DNA from: Falsiroseomonas ponticola
GTDB taxonomy: Bacteria > Pseudomonadota > Alphaproteobacteria > Acetobacterales > Acetobacteraceae
Length of the DNA stretch: 64,000 nucleotides
Assembly (NCBI RefSeq): GCF_016805305.1
Contig: NZ_JAERQN010000006.1
Coordinates: 248,001-312,000 of the forward strand
Direction: 5' to 3'
Made by a program: the position numbers and the translations under genes. This document shows, piece by piece, positions 1 to 6,504 of this stretch. A model generated the notes under the pieces. It worked only from the letters and a program-made list of their open reading frames with translations, searched no databases and was not told where the DNA came from. Positions within the stretch are counted from its first letter, which is position 1. The number at the start of each line of letters is the position of its first letter.

Positions 1-18
1 AGCGGCGGGGGCGTTCGA

Positions 19-264
19 TCATCCCGCATCGTCCCATGGATTGGCGCCGCTGGCGCAGCCGGTGGCGGCCTTCCGGTCCTCGACCCATGCATCTAAGTCG
101 AAGCGATCCCACCCCTTCACGCCCCGCGTGACGGCAACCGGCATCGGCATGCGGCCGGCGGCCACTTCGGCATCGAAGGTCGAGACACCCAAGCCCAGAT
201 AAAGCGCGGCCTGTTCGCGGCGAAGGATACGCGGCACGAAGGGCAAGGCGGCGACGCTGGTCAT
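19..264 (-). CDS. AlpA-like helix-turn-helix protein
   Basis: An 81-residue protein with a winged helix-turn-helix near residues 13-35 (REQAALYLGLGVSTFD), followed by a GWDRFDLDAWVEDRK stretch. This is the usual shape of AlpA/excisionase-type DNA-binding proteins, in which the helix-turn-helix is followed by a short wing and a WxxDR tail. In mobile elements such proteins switch excision or integrase expression and normally sit beside the integrase gene, which would lie off the left edge of the window. It is transcribed away from the capsid gene, with a strong hairpin between them. Family assignment is from motif shape; the exact role (excisionase versus activator) cannot be decided here. Confidence 0.7.
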   Translation of the reverse strand: MTSVAALPFVPRILRREQAALYLGLGVSTFDAEVAAGRMPMPVAVTRGVKGWDRFDLDAWVEDRKAATGCASGANPWDDAG

Positions 265-285
265 TGGGTTCCCGGATGAGAGGGC

Positions 286-369
286 GGGCGGCCCGGCCCG
301 ACCGGGCCGCCCTTGGTAGAGCCTCTTTCCCCTCGCCGTTCATGCCGGCCCCGCCGGGCCAGCGAGGGG
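286..369 (-). terminator. Two hairpins after the capsid gene
   Basis: Two strong stem-loops lie between the capsid gene and the AlpA-like gene. The first is a perfect 11-bp stem (arms GGGCGGCCCGG and CCGGGCCGCCC) at 286-312. The second has arms CCCCTCGC and GCGAGGGG at 329-336 and 362-369, with an inner GC-rich stem. Neither has a T-tract on the minus strand, so they may end transcription only partly, or protect the capsid mRNA. Confidence 0.5.
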
Positions 370-416
370 ATACGCGCTGAGGCCGCGCGCCAGAGAGCCC
401 CGGCGGTGGCCGTCTC

Positions 417-2297
417 TCAGGCCTGGCCGGGGTTCCGCCAGGCGCCAATCGGCGACACGGCGCCGACGCCGAAGTCGTGCACCACCCGCATCGTGATCCC
501 GAGCTGTTCGGGCTTCACGAAGCTCTCGACCTGCGGCTGGCCGTTGGTCCCGGTCAGCGTCGCAAGCTCCAGCACCGGCGACGTGGCCGGATCGCCGAAC
601 AGGAGCCATTGGTTGCCCGTCAGGCGCGGCTCCACGACCAGCTCCATCTTGCCGGCGAAGGGGTTCACGCCATCGACCGTGGCCGGCGATATCTCCGCCA
701 GCACCTTTTCGCCGGCCGTCTCCTGGGCGGGACCGACCACCAGGTAACGCGGCCCATTGGAGACCACGACGCCGTTCAGATCCCGCTGCACCCGCATGGC
801 AGTGCGACCAAGGGACAGGGTGCTCACATTCAGCTCCGTCCCGGCAGCGGCCAGGTTCCCGCGCTGGGTGCGGAACAGCGGGTTGCCGTCCGCCATCGTC
901 GGGCCGGCGCCGGCATTCGCGGCCAGCAGCTCCACGAAGGTATCGGCCTCGGTATTCGCCGCCGCCCGCCCCATCACGTTGACCGCGGTGAAGGCGGAAA
1001 GATCGTCATTCACCAACGCCTGGCGCGAGAGATTGAACAGCTTCGCGTAGGTGATGACGCGATAGGTCTCGGCGCTTTCGAACCCAGTGCCCTGCTTGAC
1101 TTCGCCACCCTCATTGATCCGGTCGAGCTTATCGACACCCGCGAAGCGAGCCACGCTCAGCGCCCGGAAGTCATTCGTCTGCCGCATGCGCATCACGCGA
1201 CGCAGACCGCTGCTTGCGGGCACGAACGAATCGAGCAACGCCCGCCGGCTGGCGTTGATGAGCAGGATGGGAAAGTCGCTGGTCGTATGCATCGACCGGG
1301 TGATGACCTGGTCCGGCGCCATGCCGCGCGTGGAGACGCCACCGGCCGCCAGCAGCTCCGCCGCCATGTCCGGGATGCGCAGCGCCATGAACTCGGCGGC
1401 ACGCTCGCTCGGCGTGCCTCCAAGGGCGCGGCAGAAAAGCGCCTCGCCCATGGCTTCGGCCATCCGCGTGGTGCGATCGGCGCCGCCCCGCGTGTCGACA
1501 CGCGGCCCGCTGGGCGCCTGCGGCGTGCGGGCCGCCAGCGCATCGACGAAACGCGTTGATGCGGCATCGATGGTGGCGCCGCTCTCGACCAGCTCATCGG
1601 CCAGCGCCGCGTCGAGGCCCAGCGCACGGGCTCGGGTCTGGATTTCCCGCACACGATGGCGCTCCGCGCGGGTGATGACTTCGGGGGAAGCGCTGCCGCC
1701 CCCATGGTCCTGGGTGGTGGTGGTGTTCACGGTAGTCTCCTGGTGTGCGGGCGCCGATGCGGCCGCCCTGGTGGTGGAGGGGGTTGTGGGGATGGCCGTG
1801 CGGACGCCAGCGCCGGCATCGGCGGGGACGGGCACGAAGCTGACTTCCAGCAGCTCCCAGGCGCGCGCCTCGCGGCGCGGCACGTTGCCCTTGCGGTCGA
1901 TCGTTTCCCAGGCCGTCACCCGGTAGCCGACAGAGACGCCGCCTTGATGGCCGGCGGCTACCTTGGCCTCGATAGCGCGTCCCTCGGGTGAACTGCGGTC
2001 GAAGCGAAGCGTGGCGACGATCCGCCCCGCCTCGACGCGCGCGCTGCCGGGCACGACGCTACCGACCACGGACCCGACCACCGCTTTGTGATCGGTCAGC
2101 AGCTGCACCAGGCCGGCGTTAGCCCGCGCCAGATTGCAGCCCATGCCCGGCAGCACTTCTTCGAAGCGCTCCCCGGTGAGCACGTCGTAGCGAAGCACCG
2201 GCGCGGGGGTGGAAAGCACGGCCACGACCGTGCCCGTGACCGGATCGTAAGTCCCAGGCCCGAAGGTGGCATCGGCGGTCATCATGCTACCGCTCAC
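417..2297 (-). CDS. Fused prohead protease / major capsid protein
   Basis: A 626-residue structural protein. Residues about 20-170 match HK97-type prohead proteases: His70 in LLTDHKAVVG, Ser122 in GGVSVGYRV and Glu151 in WELLEVSFVPVPADAGA fit the catalytic pattern of that family. A low-complexity linker (Thr/Ala/Ser-rich, about 170-205) leads to a delta-like region and a capsid domain (about 290-626) with INEGGEVKQG and ALVNDDLSAF motifs. Fusion of the two functions is known in some phages; the protease normally removes the scaffold from the capsid protein during assembly. The GTG start at 2297 overlaps the preceding TGA (GTGA), which suggests translational coupling; ATG at 2285 is the alternative. 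No portal or tail gene follows. Confidence 0.85.
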   Translation of the reverse strand: MSGSMMTADATFGPGTYDPVTGTVVAVLSTPAPVLRYDVLTGERFEEVLPGMGCNLARANAGLVQLLTDHKAVVGSVVGSVVPGSARVEAGRIVATLRFDRSSPEGRAIEAKVAAGHQGGVSVGYRVTAWETIDRKGNVPRREARAWELLEVSFVPVPADAGAGVRTAIPTTPSTTRAAASAPAHQETTVNTTTTQDHGGGSASPEVITRAERHRVREIQTRARALGLDAALADELVESGATIDAASTRFVDALAARTPQAPSGPRVDTRGGADRTTRMAEAMGEALFCRALGGTPSERAAEFMALRIPDMAAELLAAGGVSTRGMAPDQVITRSMHTTSDFPILLINASRRALLDSFVPASSGLRRVMRMRQTNDFRALSVARFAGVDKLDRINEGGEVKQGTGFESAETYRVITYAKLFNLSRQALVNDDLSAFTAVNVMGRAAANTEADTFVELLAANAGAGPTMADGNPLFRTQRGNLAAAGTELNVSTLSLGRTAMRVQRDLNGVVVSNGPRYLVVGPAQETAGEKVLAEISPATVDGVNPFAGKMELVVEPRLTGNQWLLFGDPATSPVLELATLTGTNGQPQVESFVKPEQLGITMRVVHDFGVGAVSPIGAWRNPGQA

Positions 2298-2578
2298 TGC
2301 CGGGCTTCCTTCGCGGGAAGGGAGGATGAGAAGAAGGCTTCGATCGGGTCCTCTTGCGGCGCCTCCGCCAGGTCGGCCAGTGCGACCAGCAGCGCGGCCA
2401 GCTCGCGCATATCCGGCGGTGCCAGGCGCGCGGCGAAACCCTCTCCTCCACCGACCACGACCAGCTCACCGTTCGGCCGCAGCGCGACACCAGCGGCCGG
2501 CAGGCCGATGGCGTCCATGAAGCCCGTGGGCACGGGGAAGAAGGCGACCTTCCCTGGAGGGATCAGCGCTTCAGGCAT
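2294..2578 (-). CDS. Element protein of unknown function (94 aa)
   Basis: Not recognised. A 94-residue protein with a hydrophobic, Gly/Pro-rich N-terminal half (GELVVVGGGEGFAARL) and a helical C-terminal part (PPDMRELAALLVALADLAEAP). The ATG at 2578 overlaps the end of the 146-aa gene by 8 nt, and its stop overlaps the capsid GTG, so the three are probably translated in series. Position directly before the capsid gene suggests a head-assembly or structural accessory role, but nothing in the sequence proves this. A TTG or GTG further upstream would lengthen it slightly. Confidence 0.6.
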   Translation of the reverse strand: MPEALIPPGKVAFFPVPTGFMDAIGLPAAGVALRPNGELVVVGGGEGFAARLAPPDMRELAALLVALADLAEAPQEDPIEAFFSSSLPAKEARQ

Positions 2579-3011
2579 GGGGGGCACCCGCACGCTGCGC
2601 CAGGGCGCGCTCGACGGCGCCGGTGACGGCGTGGACGAAGTCGTCGCCCGCGATGGCCTCGGGCGGCGCGTTGATCGTCACCTCGATATGCTGCGGCGCC
2701 GATGCGGCGGCGGCCAGGATCGCGTCGAGGTGGACGCGCTGCGCCTCCGTCTTGCGCAGCTTGACCGCGACCTCCAGCAGCACCGCGGCGAGGCTCGCGG
2801 CGTCATCGAAGGACCCGATGCGCAGCGCCACGCCGTTGCCATGGACAAGCCACGCAATCTCTTGCTCGGGCGGCGAGTAGTAGGCGCGACCGTGCCCGGA
2901 AGCGCCATCATCGATGAGGCTTCGGAACTCGCAGGAAGGCAGGTCGAGGTGTAACCAGCTCCTACGCCTCTCATCGTCGTTTGCGGCCTCTCGGCCTTGT
3001 GCGGCACTCAT
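2571..3011 (-). CDS. Element protein of unknown function (146 aa)
   Basis: Not recognised. An acidic-to-neutral 146-residue protein containing an AWLVHGNGVALRIGSFDDAA segment, a long amphipathic helix (AAVLLEVAVKLRKTEAQRVH) and a C-terminal part ending in FVHAVTGAVERALAQR. It has a clear ribosome binding site (GGAG about 9 nt before ATG). It lies 22 nt after the HTH regulator gene and overlaps the next gene, so it belongs to the capsid-side operon of the element. Its function is unknown. Confidence 0.6.
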   Translation of the reverse strand: MSAAQGREAANDDERRRSWLHLDLPSCEFRSLIDDGASGHGRAYYSPPEQEIAWLVHGNGVALRIGSFDDAASLAAVLLEVAVKLRKTEAQRVHLDAILAAAASAPQHIEVTINAPPEAIAGDDFVHAVTGAVERALAQRAGAPHA

Positions 3012-3033
3012 GATGGATCTCCGTTGCGTGGTG

Positions 3034-3564
3034 TCAGGATTCGGCAGCCGGCAGCGCCGCCAGGCCGCGGGCCAGCCGATCCATGATCGGCAGCAGGGGC
3101 ACGGACACGGTCATGAGCGGCGCGAGTTGGGGTAGCGCCTCGTGCAGGCGCGCGGCGCTGATGAGCTGCGGCCGGACGATCGTCTCCGAATGTCCCCCGA
3201 ACTCGCGAAACGACACGCCGACGACCAGCCACGGGTGCTGCTGCTGTTCGGCAGCGAGCGCCGACAGGCCATCCGCGCCACGATCGGCGGCAGCAGCGAG
3301 CAACGACGCGAATTCTTCCAGTGCCGGCGTGGCGGCTCGCGCCGCGTGACCGGCCGGCGTCACATGCAGCCCGTTATCGATCATCCGACGAGCCACACCG
3401 ACCGCAACAGCCTGCGCGAAGGTGAGGCGCGCGTGCGAGCCTGCCCCGGAAGTGTCGAGATGCGCCCTTCGGATGGTGTCGGTCACGGTCTGGCGGGGCA
3501 GCCCGAGAGCCTCGGCAACATCGCCGGTCGTGAAGTCGCTCCTACGGAAAACATCGGAACGCAT
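3034..3564 (-). CDS. MerR-like HTH regulator of the element
   Basis: A 176-residue protein whose N-terminus (FTTGDVAEALGLPRQTVTDTI) is a MerR/excisionase-style helix-turn-helix, followed by a LTFAQAVAVGVARRMIDNG segment typical of MerR-type wings. The C-terminal 100 residues (HPWLVVGVSFREFGG...) have no clear family. The ATG at 3564 was chosen because GAGG sits about 8 nt upstream; a longer TTG start at 3576 lacks this. The gene is preceded by a 13-bp inverted repeat that may be its operator. It probably controls the downstream capsid operon, by inference from its position. Confidence 0.65.
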   Translation of the reverse strand: MRSDVFRRSDFTTGDVAEALGLPRQTVTDTIRRAHLDTSGAGSHARLTFAQAVAVGVARRMIDNGLHVTPAGHAARAATPALEEFASLLAAAADRGADGLSALAAEQQQHPWLVVGVSFREFGGHSETIVRPQLISAARLHEALPQLAPLMTVSVPLLPIMDRLARGLAALPAAES

Positions 3565-3580
3565 GGGATACCTCAATGCA

Positions 3581-3627
3581 AGACAATTGCTTGCTTACCG
3601 CAGTTGCACGCAAACAAGCAATCGTCT
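3581..3627. promoter_or_regulatory. Inverted repeat upstream of the MerR-like gene
   Basis: Arms AGACAATTGCTTG (3581-3593) and CAAGCAATCGTCT (3615-3627) pair with one mismatch around a 21-nt loop, in an unusually AT-rich pocket. On the plus strand it is followed by a run of six T. It ends 17 nt before the regulator start on the minus strand, so it could be an operator. Read on the plus strand it could instead be a terminator against antisense transcription. Confidence 0.5.
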
Positions 3628-3644
3628 TTTTTCGCAGCGCCGTG

Positions 3645-4358
3645 CTACCTGCCGATCGCGTCCCCCGCCACCGATGCCGCCAGCCGCGCATCGGGCGTGT
3701 CGCGGCCCCCGGTGACTTTCAGCAGCACCATGGCCTTCGCCGTCCGGCCCATCCGCGTGAAGGCGCGGGTGCCGGTGATGGTGGCGAGGGCGGCGCAGCG
3801 GCGGGCGACCAGGTCGAGGCCCGCCGCCAGGTCATCGCTGGCGACCTGGAGCTGGTCGCCGGCCTCCAGCCAGGCGTCGCAGGCCTCGATCAGCGCGGCG
3901 TCCGATCTTCTCAGGGCCTCGAACATGCCGGCGGAGGCGCGCGGCGCCAGCAGGCGGGCGGCATCCTCCGCCATGCTCGCCAGAAGCTCGGCTTCCGCCT
4001 CATTCAGGCCGGAAGTCGCGTGTTCCACGAACAGCGCCACCGCGGCGGCCTTGGCGGCGAGGCCGGGCATGCCCGCGGCCGGGCGCGCGGCCATTTCGTC
4101 AATCGCAGCCTCGAAGCGATCGAAGGCCGAATCGACCGCGTCGGCGAGCTGCGCCACGTCGCCGCCCTGGCCCTCGGCGGCGCGCCAGCCGGCTTCCATG
4201 GCCTCCCGTTCCTCCCGCCAGGCGCGGCAGGCATGGTCGTGGAGGCGCAGCAGGACGGCGTCGGCATCGGCCAGCGCGGGCGGGGCACCGACCACCGGCA
4301 CCAGGGCGGCAGGGGCGGCGACGGCGGCCAAGAGGCCGCGGCGGGATGCGGCGCTCAT
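3645..4358 (-). CDS. Island protein C, paralogue of protein A (237 aa)
   Basis: Function unknown. The N-terminus (SRRGLLAAVAAPAALVPVVG) resembles a Tat or membrane signal but may be a plain hydrophobic helix. The rest is an all-helical, Ala-rich protein. Its middle part (GMPGLAAKAAAVALFVEHAT then LLASMAEDAARLL) lines up with protein A at 4543-5037 (TLPGMLAKAMRVVWQIREET then LAASVFADGLRLLP). The two are therefore diverged duplicates flanking a 63-aa gene. It starts with an ATGA overlap on that gene. Proteins of this helical type are common near phage islands in alphaproteobacteria; that statement rests on recall of the family. Confidence 0.65.
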   Translation of the reverse strand: MSAASRRGLLAAVAAPAALVPVVGAPPALADADAVLLRLHDHACRAWREEREAMEAGWRAAEGQGGDVAQLADAVDSAFDRFEAAIDEMAARPAAGMPGLAAKAAAVALFVEHATSGLNEAEAELLASMAEDAARLLAPRASAGMFEALRRSDAALIEACDAWLEAGDQLQVASDDLAAGLDLVARRCAALATITGTRAFTRMGRTAKAMVLLKVTGGRDTPDARLAASVAGDAIGR

Positions 4359-4546
4359 GCCTCGCCCCCGATTCGCGCCAGGGTGAGAGGTTGCAGGGAC
4401 GCTTCGGCGTCGTCGTCATCCTCGACCGGGTCCGGCTCGCAATCCGGGTCGCCGTCGAGGAGGTCGAGGAGGAAGATCAGCCGATCGATTTCGCCCGCGA
4501 TCCGCGCGCGCAGCTCGGCGAGGGAGGGAGGGGTGCGGGTCTTCAT
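4355..4546 (-). CDS. Small acidic island protein B (63 aa)
   Basis: Sixty-three residues with one helix (LAELRARIAGEIDRLIFLLD) followed by a strongly acidic stretch (GDPDCEPDPVEDDDDAEASL). It is joined to the genes on both sides by 4-nt ATGA overlaps, which strongly supports it being a real translated gene. Similar short helix-plus-acidic proteins recur in alphaproteobacterial islands between the same kinds of neighbours. The role is unknown; a partner or inhibitor of proteins A and C is possible but only a guess. Confidence 0.6.
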   Translation of the reverse strand: MKTRTPPSLAELRARIAGEIDRLIFLLDLLDGDPDCEPDPVEDDDDAEASLQPLTLARIGGEA

Positions 4547-5037
4547 GCCGGCAGCCTCCGCGACGCGGCCGGGCGGGGATCGGCGGCGGGCAGCAGCCGC
4601 AGGCCATCGGCGAACACGCTGGCGGCCAGGTCGTATTCGGCGGCGAGGACCTGGTGCCCGGTCTCCTCCCGGATTTGCCAGACGACGCGCATGGCCTTCG
4701 CCAGCATGCCCGGCAGGGTGGTGGCGGGGGTGGCGGCCAGCCGGGCCACCAGGTCGTCGCGCTCCACCGCGGCGGCCTCATACTCGGCTTCCGCCACGGC
4801 CTCGGCGGCGTCATCGCCCGCCAGCTCGGCGACCGTGTGCTGGTCACAGGCGCGTTCCACGGCGGCCTCCGCGTGGCGCAGCTCCTCCGCCAGGGCGAAC
4901 AGGGCGGCATCGCCGGCAGGGGTGTGGGTTGAACTGACACCCTTCCCCGCCGCGGGGAGGGGCAGACTGACCATCAGGGCGGCGGGCGCGGCCAGTGCCC
5001 TTCTGTTCAGCGTGATGGTACGAATGGCGTCAGCCAT
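4543..5037 (-). CDS. Island protein A, paralogue of protein C (164 aa)
   Basis: First gene of the A-B-C set, divergent from the XRE repressor. The ATG at 5037 (MADAIRTITLNRRALAAPA) was chosen over longer frames that run into the regulatory region. The sequence is helical and Ala/Glu-rich, with HAEAAVERACDQHT, a repeated Ala-Glu segment, and TLPGMLAKAMRVVWQIREET shared in pattern with protein C. No catalytic motif is visible. Its expression is probably repressed by the XRE protein, since two palindromic operators fill the space between the two starts. Confidence 0.65.
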   Translation of the reverse strand: MADAIRTITLNRRALAAPAALMVSLPLPAAGKGVSSTHTPAGDAALFALAEELRHAEAAVERACDQHTVAELAGDDAAEAVAEAEYEAAAVERDDLVARLAATPATTLPGMLAKAMRVVWQIREETGHQVLAAEYDLAASVFADGLRLLPAADPRPAASRRLPA

Positions 5038-5130
5038 GATCCGGGCTCCTGGGCCTGGGTTGCGGTCAGGCCGGGCGGGCGGGCTCCTACCCCCACACGC
5101 TCGGCCGATCCCCGGCGGTTCCGCTTGGAA

Positions 5131-5201
5131 CATCACGGGTGATGTGCGAGACATAAGGCGCGACGAAACTCGGCGTCAAGCGCCACGCATCATGGATGAT
5201 G
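5131..5201. promoter_or_regulatory. Pair of 14-bp palindromic operators
   Basis: CATCACGGGTGATG (5131-5144) and CATCATGGATGATG (5188-5201) are both palindromes with a two-base centre and share the consensus CATCAYGGRTGATG, 57 bp apart. They sit between the divergent XRE gene and protein A. The first directly follows a TTGGAA that could be a -35 box; the second ends 8 nt before the XRE start codon and would cover its ribosome binding site. This layout fits autorepression plus control of the A-B-C operon. Confidence 0.7.
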
Positions 5202-5209
5202 TTTGAAGC

Positions 5210-5449
5210 ATGATATCGGCGAAGCAGATCAAGGCCGCGCGTGTCTTCCTCGAATGGGAGCAGCGCGACCTCGCCGAACGCTCAGGCCTGTCGCTTCCGA
5301 CAATCCAGCGCATGGAGAAGCATGGCGTCGAGCGCAGCTCGGCGGCCAACGCGATGAAGGTGCAAACCGCCCTGGAAGCGGCCGGCGTCGAATTCATCGC
5401 GGAGAATGGCGGCGGCGCCGGGGTGCGGCTCCGGAAGCCGCAGGCCTAG
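5210..5449 (+). CDS. XRE-family repressor
   Basis: A 79-residue Cro/CI-type protein. Helix-turn-helix residues span about 7-40 (QIKAARVFLEWEQRDLAERS then LSLPTIQRMEKHG). It ends with AAGVEFIAENGGGAGVRLRK, a tail seen repeatedly in small alphaproteobacterial XRE regulators. It is the only plus-strand gene of the element. Paired palindromes upstream make it the likely master repressor. The ATG at 5210 is preceded by only a weak ribosome binding site, so an operator-covered or leaderless start is possible. Confidence 0.85.
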   Translation: MISAKQIKAARVFLEWEQRDLAERSGLSLPTIQRMEKHGVERSSAANAMKVQTALEAAGVEFIAENGGGAGVRLRKPQA

Positions 5450-5593
5450 CCTGGCGCCAACCGTCACGGCTGGGGTGACAGTCGCGCCTGCATCCGTTGC
5501 CGTCAGCACAACGCTTGCCGGGCAACCATGGGGGAAGGCCCCTCGGTTGCGTGCGCTGGCAGGCTGCACCTCCATGATGGAGGCGCAGCCCCA
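5450..5593. terminator. Structured gap between convergent genes
   Basis: Three stem-loops fill the space between the XRE gene and the terminase-like gene: GTCAC/GTGAC near 5463-5480, GCAACC-GGGG with CCCC-GGTTGC at 5522-5550, and a long near-perfect hairpin at 5564-5590 (arms GCTGCACCTCCAT and ATGGAGGCGCAGC, one mismatch). The last is well placed as a bidirectional terminator, although it lacks a T-tract. Confidence 0.5.
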
Positions 5594-6106
5594 TCACTGA
5601 CCACCGGCGCCGGCAAGGCGTTCGCTGAAGCGCAGCAGCTCGGCCGATAGCGCATCCTCGCAGGCCGAGGCCTGGACGGGGTCGAGGACATGATCGCGCG
5701 GCACGGCCATGAGGGCGTCGCGCAGCTCCCGCACCCACGGCACCAGCACCGCGGCCACGGCCTTGCGCTCCACCAGCTCACCGCGCCTCACCTTCAACTC
5801 GATCTCGGCGAGCTGCCGCTCGGCGGCCAGCTTCAACGTCCGCTCGGCAACCAGGGTGGGGCTGGCATCCTCCCGGCCTGGTGCGGCCGGCGCGGCGTCC
5901 TCCGCCTCGGGCACCCTATGTTCAACCGAGGGTGCCCCCGTGGTTTGCAGGGCGGGGTCGAGGCCTTGCGCGCGGTGCGCCTGGTAGGCGTCGAAGTCCA
6001 CCAGCCCATCGCGCCCCACCAGCCCCCAGGCCCTCGCCTGGCGCGATACGGTCGATTTGTGAACACCGATGCGCCTCGCAATTTCGGTGATTGTCGTCTT
6101 GTCCAT
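5594..6106 (-). CDS. Terminase small subunit-like (Nu1-type) protein
   Basis: A 170-residue protein with an N-terminal helix-turn-helix (ITEIARRIGVHKSTVSRQAR), an Ala/Pro/Glu linker, then a long helical region (ERQLAEIELKVRRGELVERK). The order of HTH, linker, and an AE-rich helix ending in RRGELV matches Nu1-like phage small terminases, which recognise packaging sites. Start chosen at ATG 6106 with AAGGAAAG 6 nt upstream; longer frames run through a palindromic control region. No large terminase is in the window, so if it acts in packaging it may redirect a helper phage motor. It could instead be an ordinary regulator. Confidence 0.6.
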   Translation of the reverse strand: MDKTTITEIARRIGVHKSTVSRQARAWGLVGRDGLVDFDAYQAHRAQGLDPALQTTGAPSVEHRVPEAEDAAPAAPGREDASPTLVAERTLKLAAERQLAEIELKVRRGELVERKAVAAVLVPWVRELRDALMAVPRDHVLDPVQASACEDALSAELLRFSERLAGAGGQ

Positions 6107-6115
6107 CGTTACTTT

Positions 6116-6149
6116 CCTTGTTGCGCAACAGGGGCACCCCTTGTTGCGC
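6116..6149. promoter_or_regulatory. Palindromic leader of the terminase-like gene
   Basis: TGTTGCGCAACA (6119-6130) is a perfect palindrome, and CCTTGTTGCGC occurs twice (6116-6126, 6139-6149). A larger stem pairs GCGCAACA-GGGG with CCCC-TGTTGCGC. The block overlaps the ribosome binding site of the downstream gene on the minus strand, so protein binding or RNA folding here would control its translation. Confidence 0.5.
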
Positions 6150-6231
6150 CGTTGCACCCTTTTACTACCTCGCAACTAGCGAACTCGGGCGCGTTTGCAC
6201 CCCGTATTGCGGTGGCGGCGGGAGGGACCCA

Positions 6232-6504
6232 TCACGGGGTGCCCCTCCCCGCCACGGGCCGGGCCTCGATGGCGCGGGCGAGCGTGCGCAGCTCCGCGAC
6301 CAGGTCGGACTTGTCGGCGTGGAAGCGTTCGGGATCGCGTCGGTCGGGCACCAGGCGCCGCACCCGATCGGCGAGGGCCTCCAGCGAAGCCGCCAGGGAT
6401 GGGGCCGGACCGTCTAGGGTGCCCAAGGGTGCCCATGGGTGCCCATCTTTCCGTAAGGGCGCATCACGCTCGCGCACGCGCGTGTGGGGCATAATCGGAA
6501 TCAT
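6232..6504 (-). CDS. Small element protein downstream of primase (90 aa)
   Basis: A 90-residue protein beginning at an ATG that overlaps the primase stop (ATGA). Its conserved-looking core is SLEALADRVRRLVPDRRDPE followed by RFHADKSDLVAELRTLARAI. Short proteins with this DPERFH core are common in alphaproteobacterial phage and island regions, with no assigned function as far as I recall. The first 30 residues include the iteron-encoded stretch. The longer open frame upstream is antisense to the primase gene and was not used. Confidence 0.65.
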   Translation of the reverse strand: MIPIMPHTRVRERDAPLRKDGHPWAPLGTLDGPAPSLAASLEALADRVRRLVPDRRDPERFHADKSDLVAELRTLARAIEARPVAGRGTP

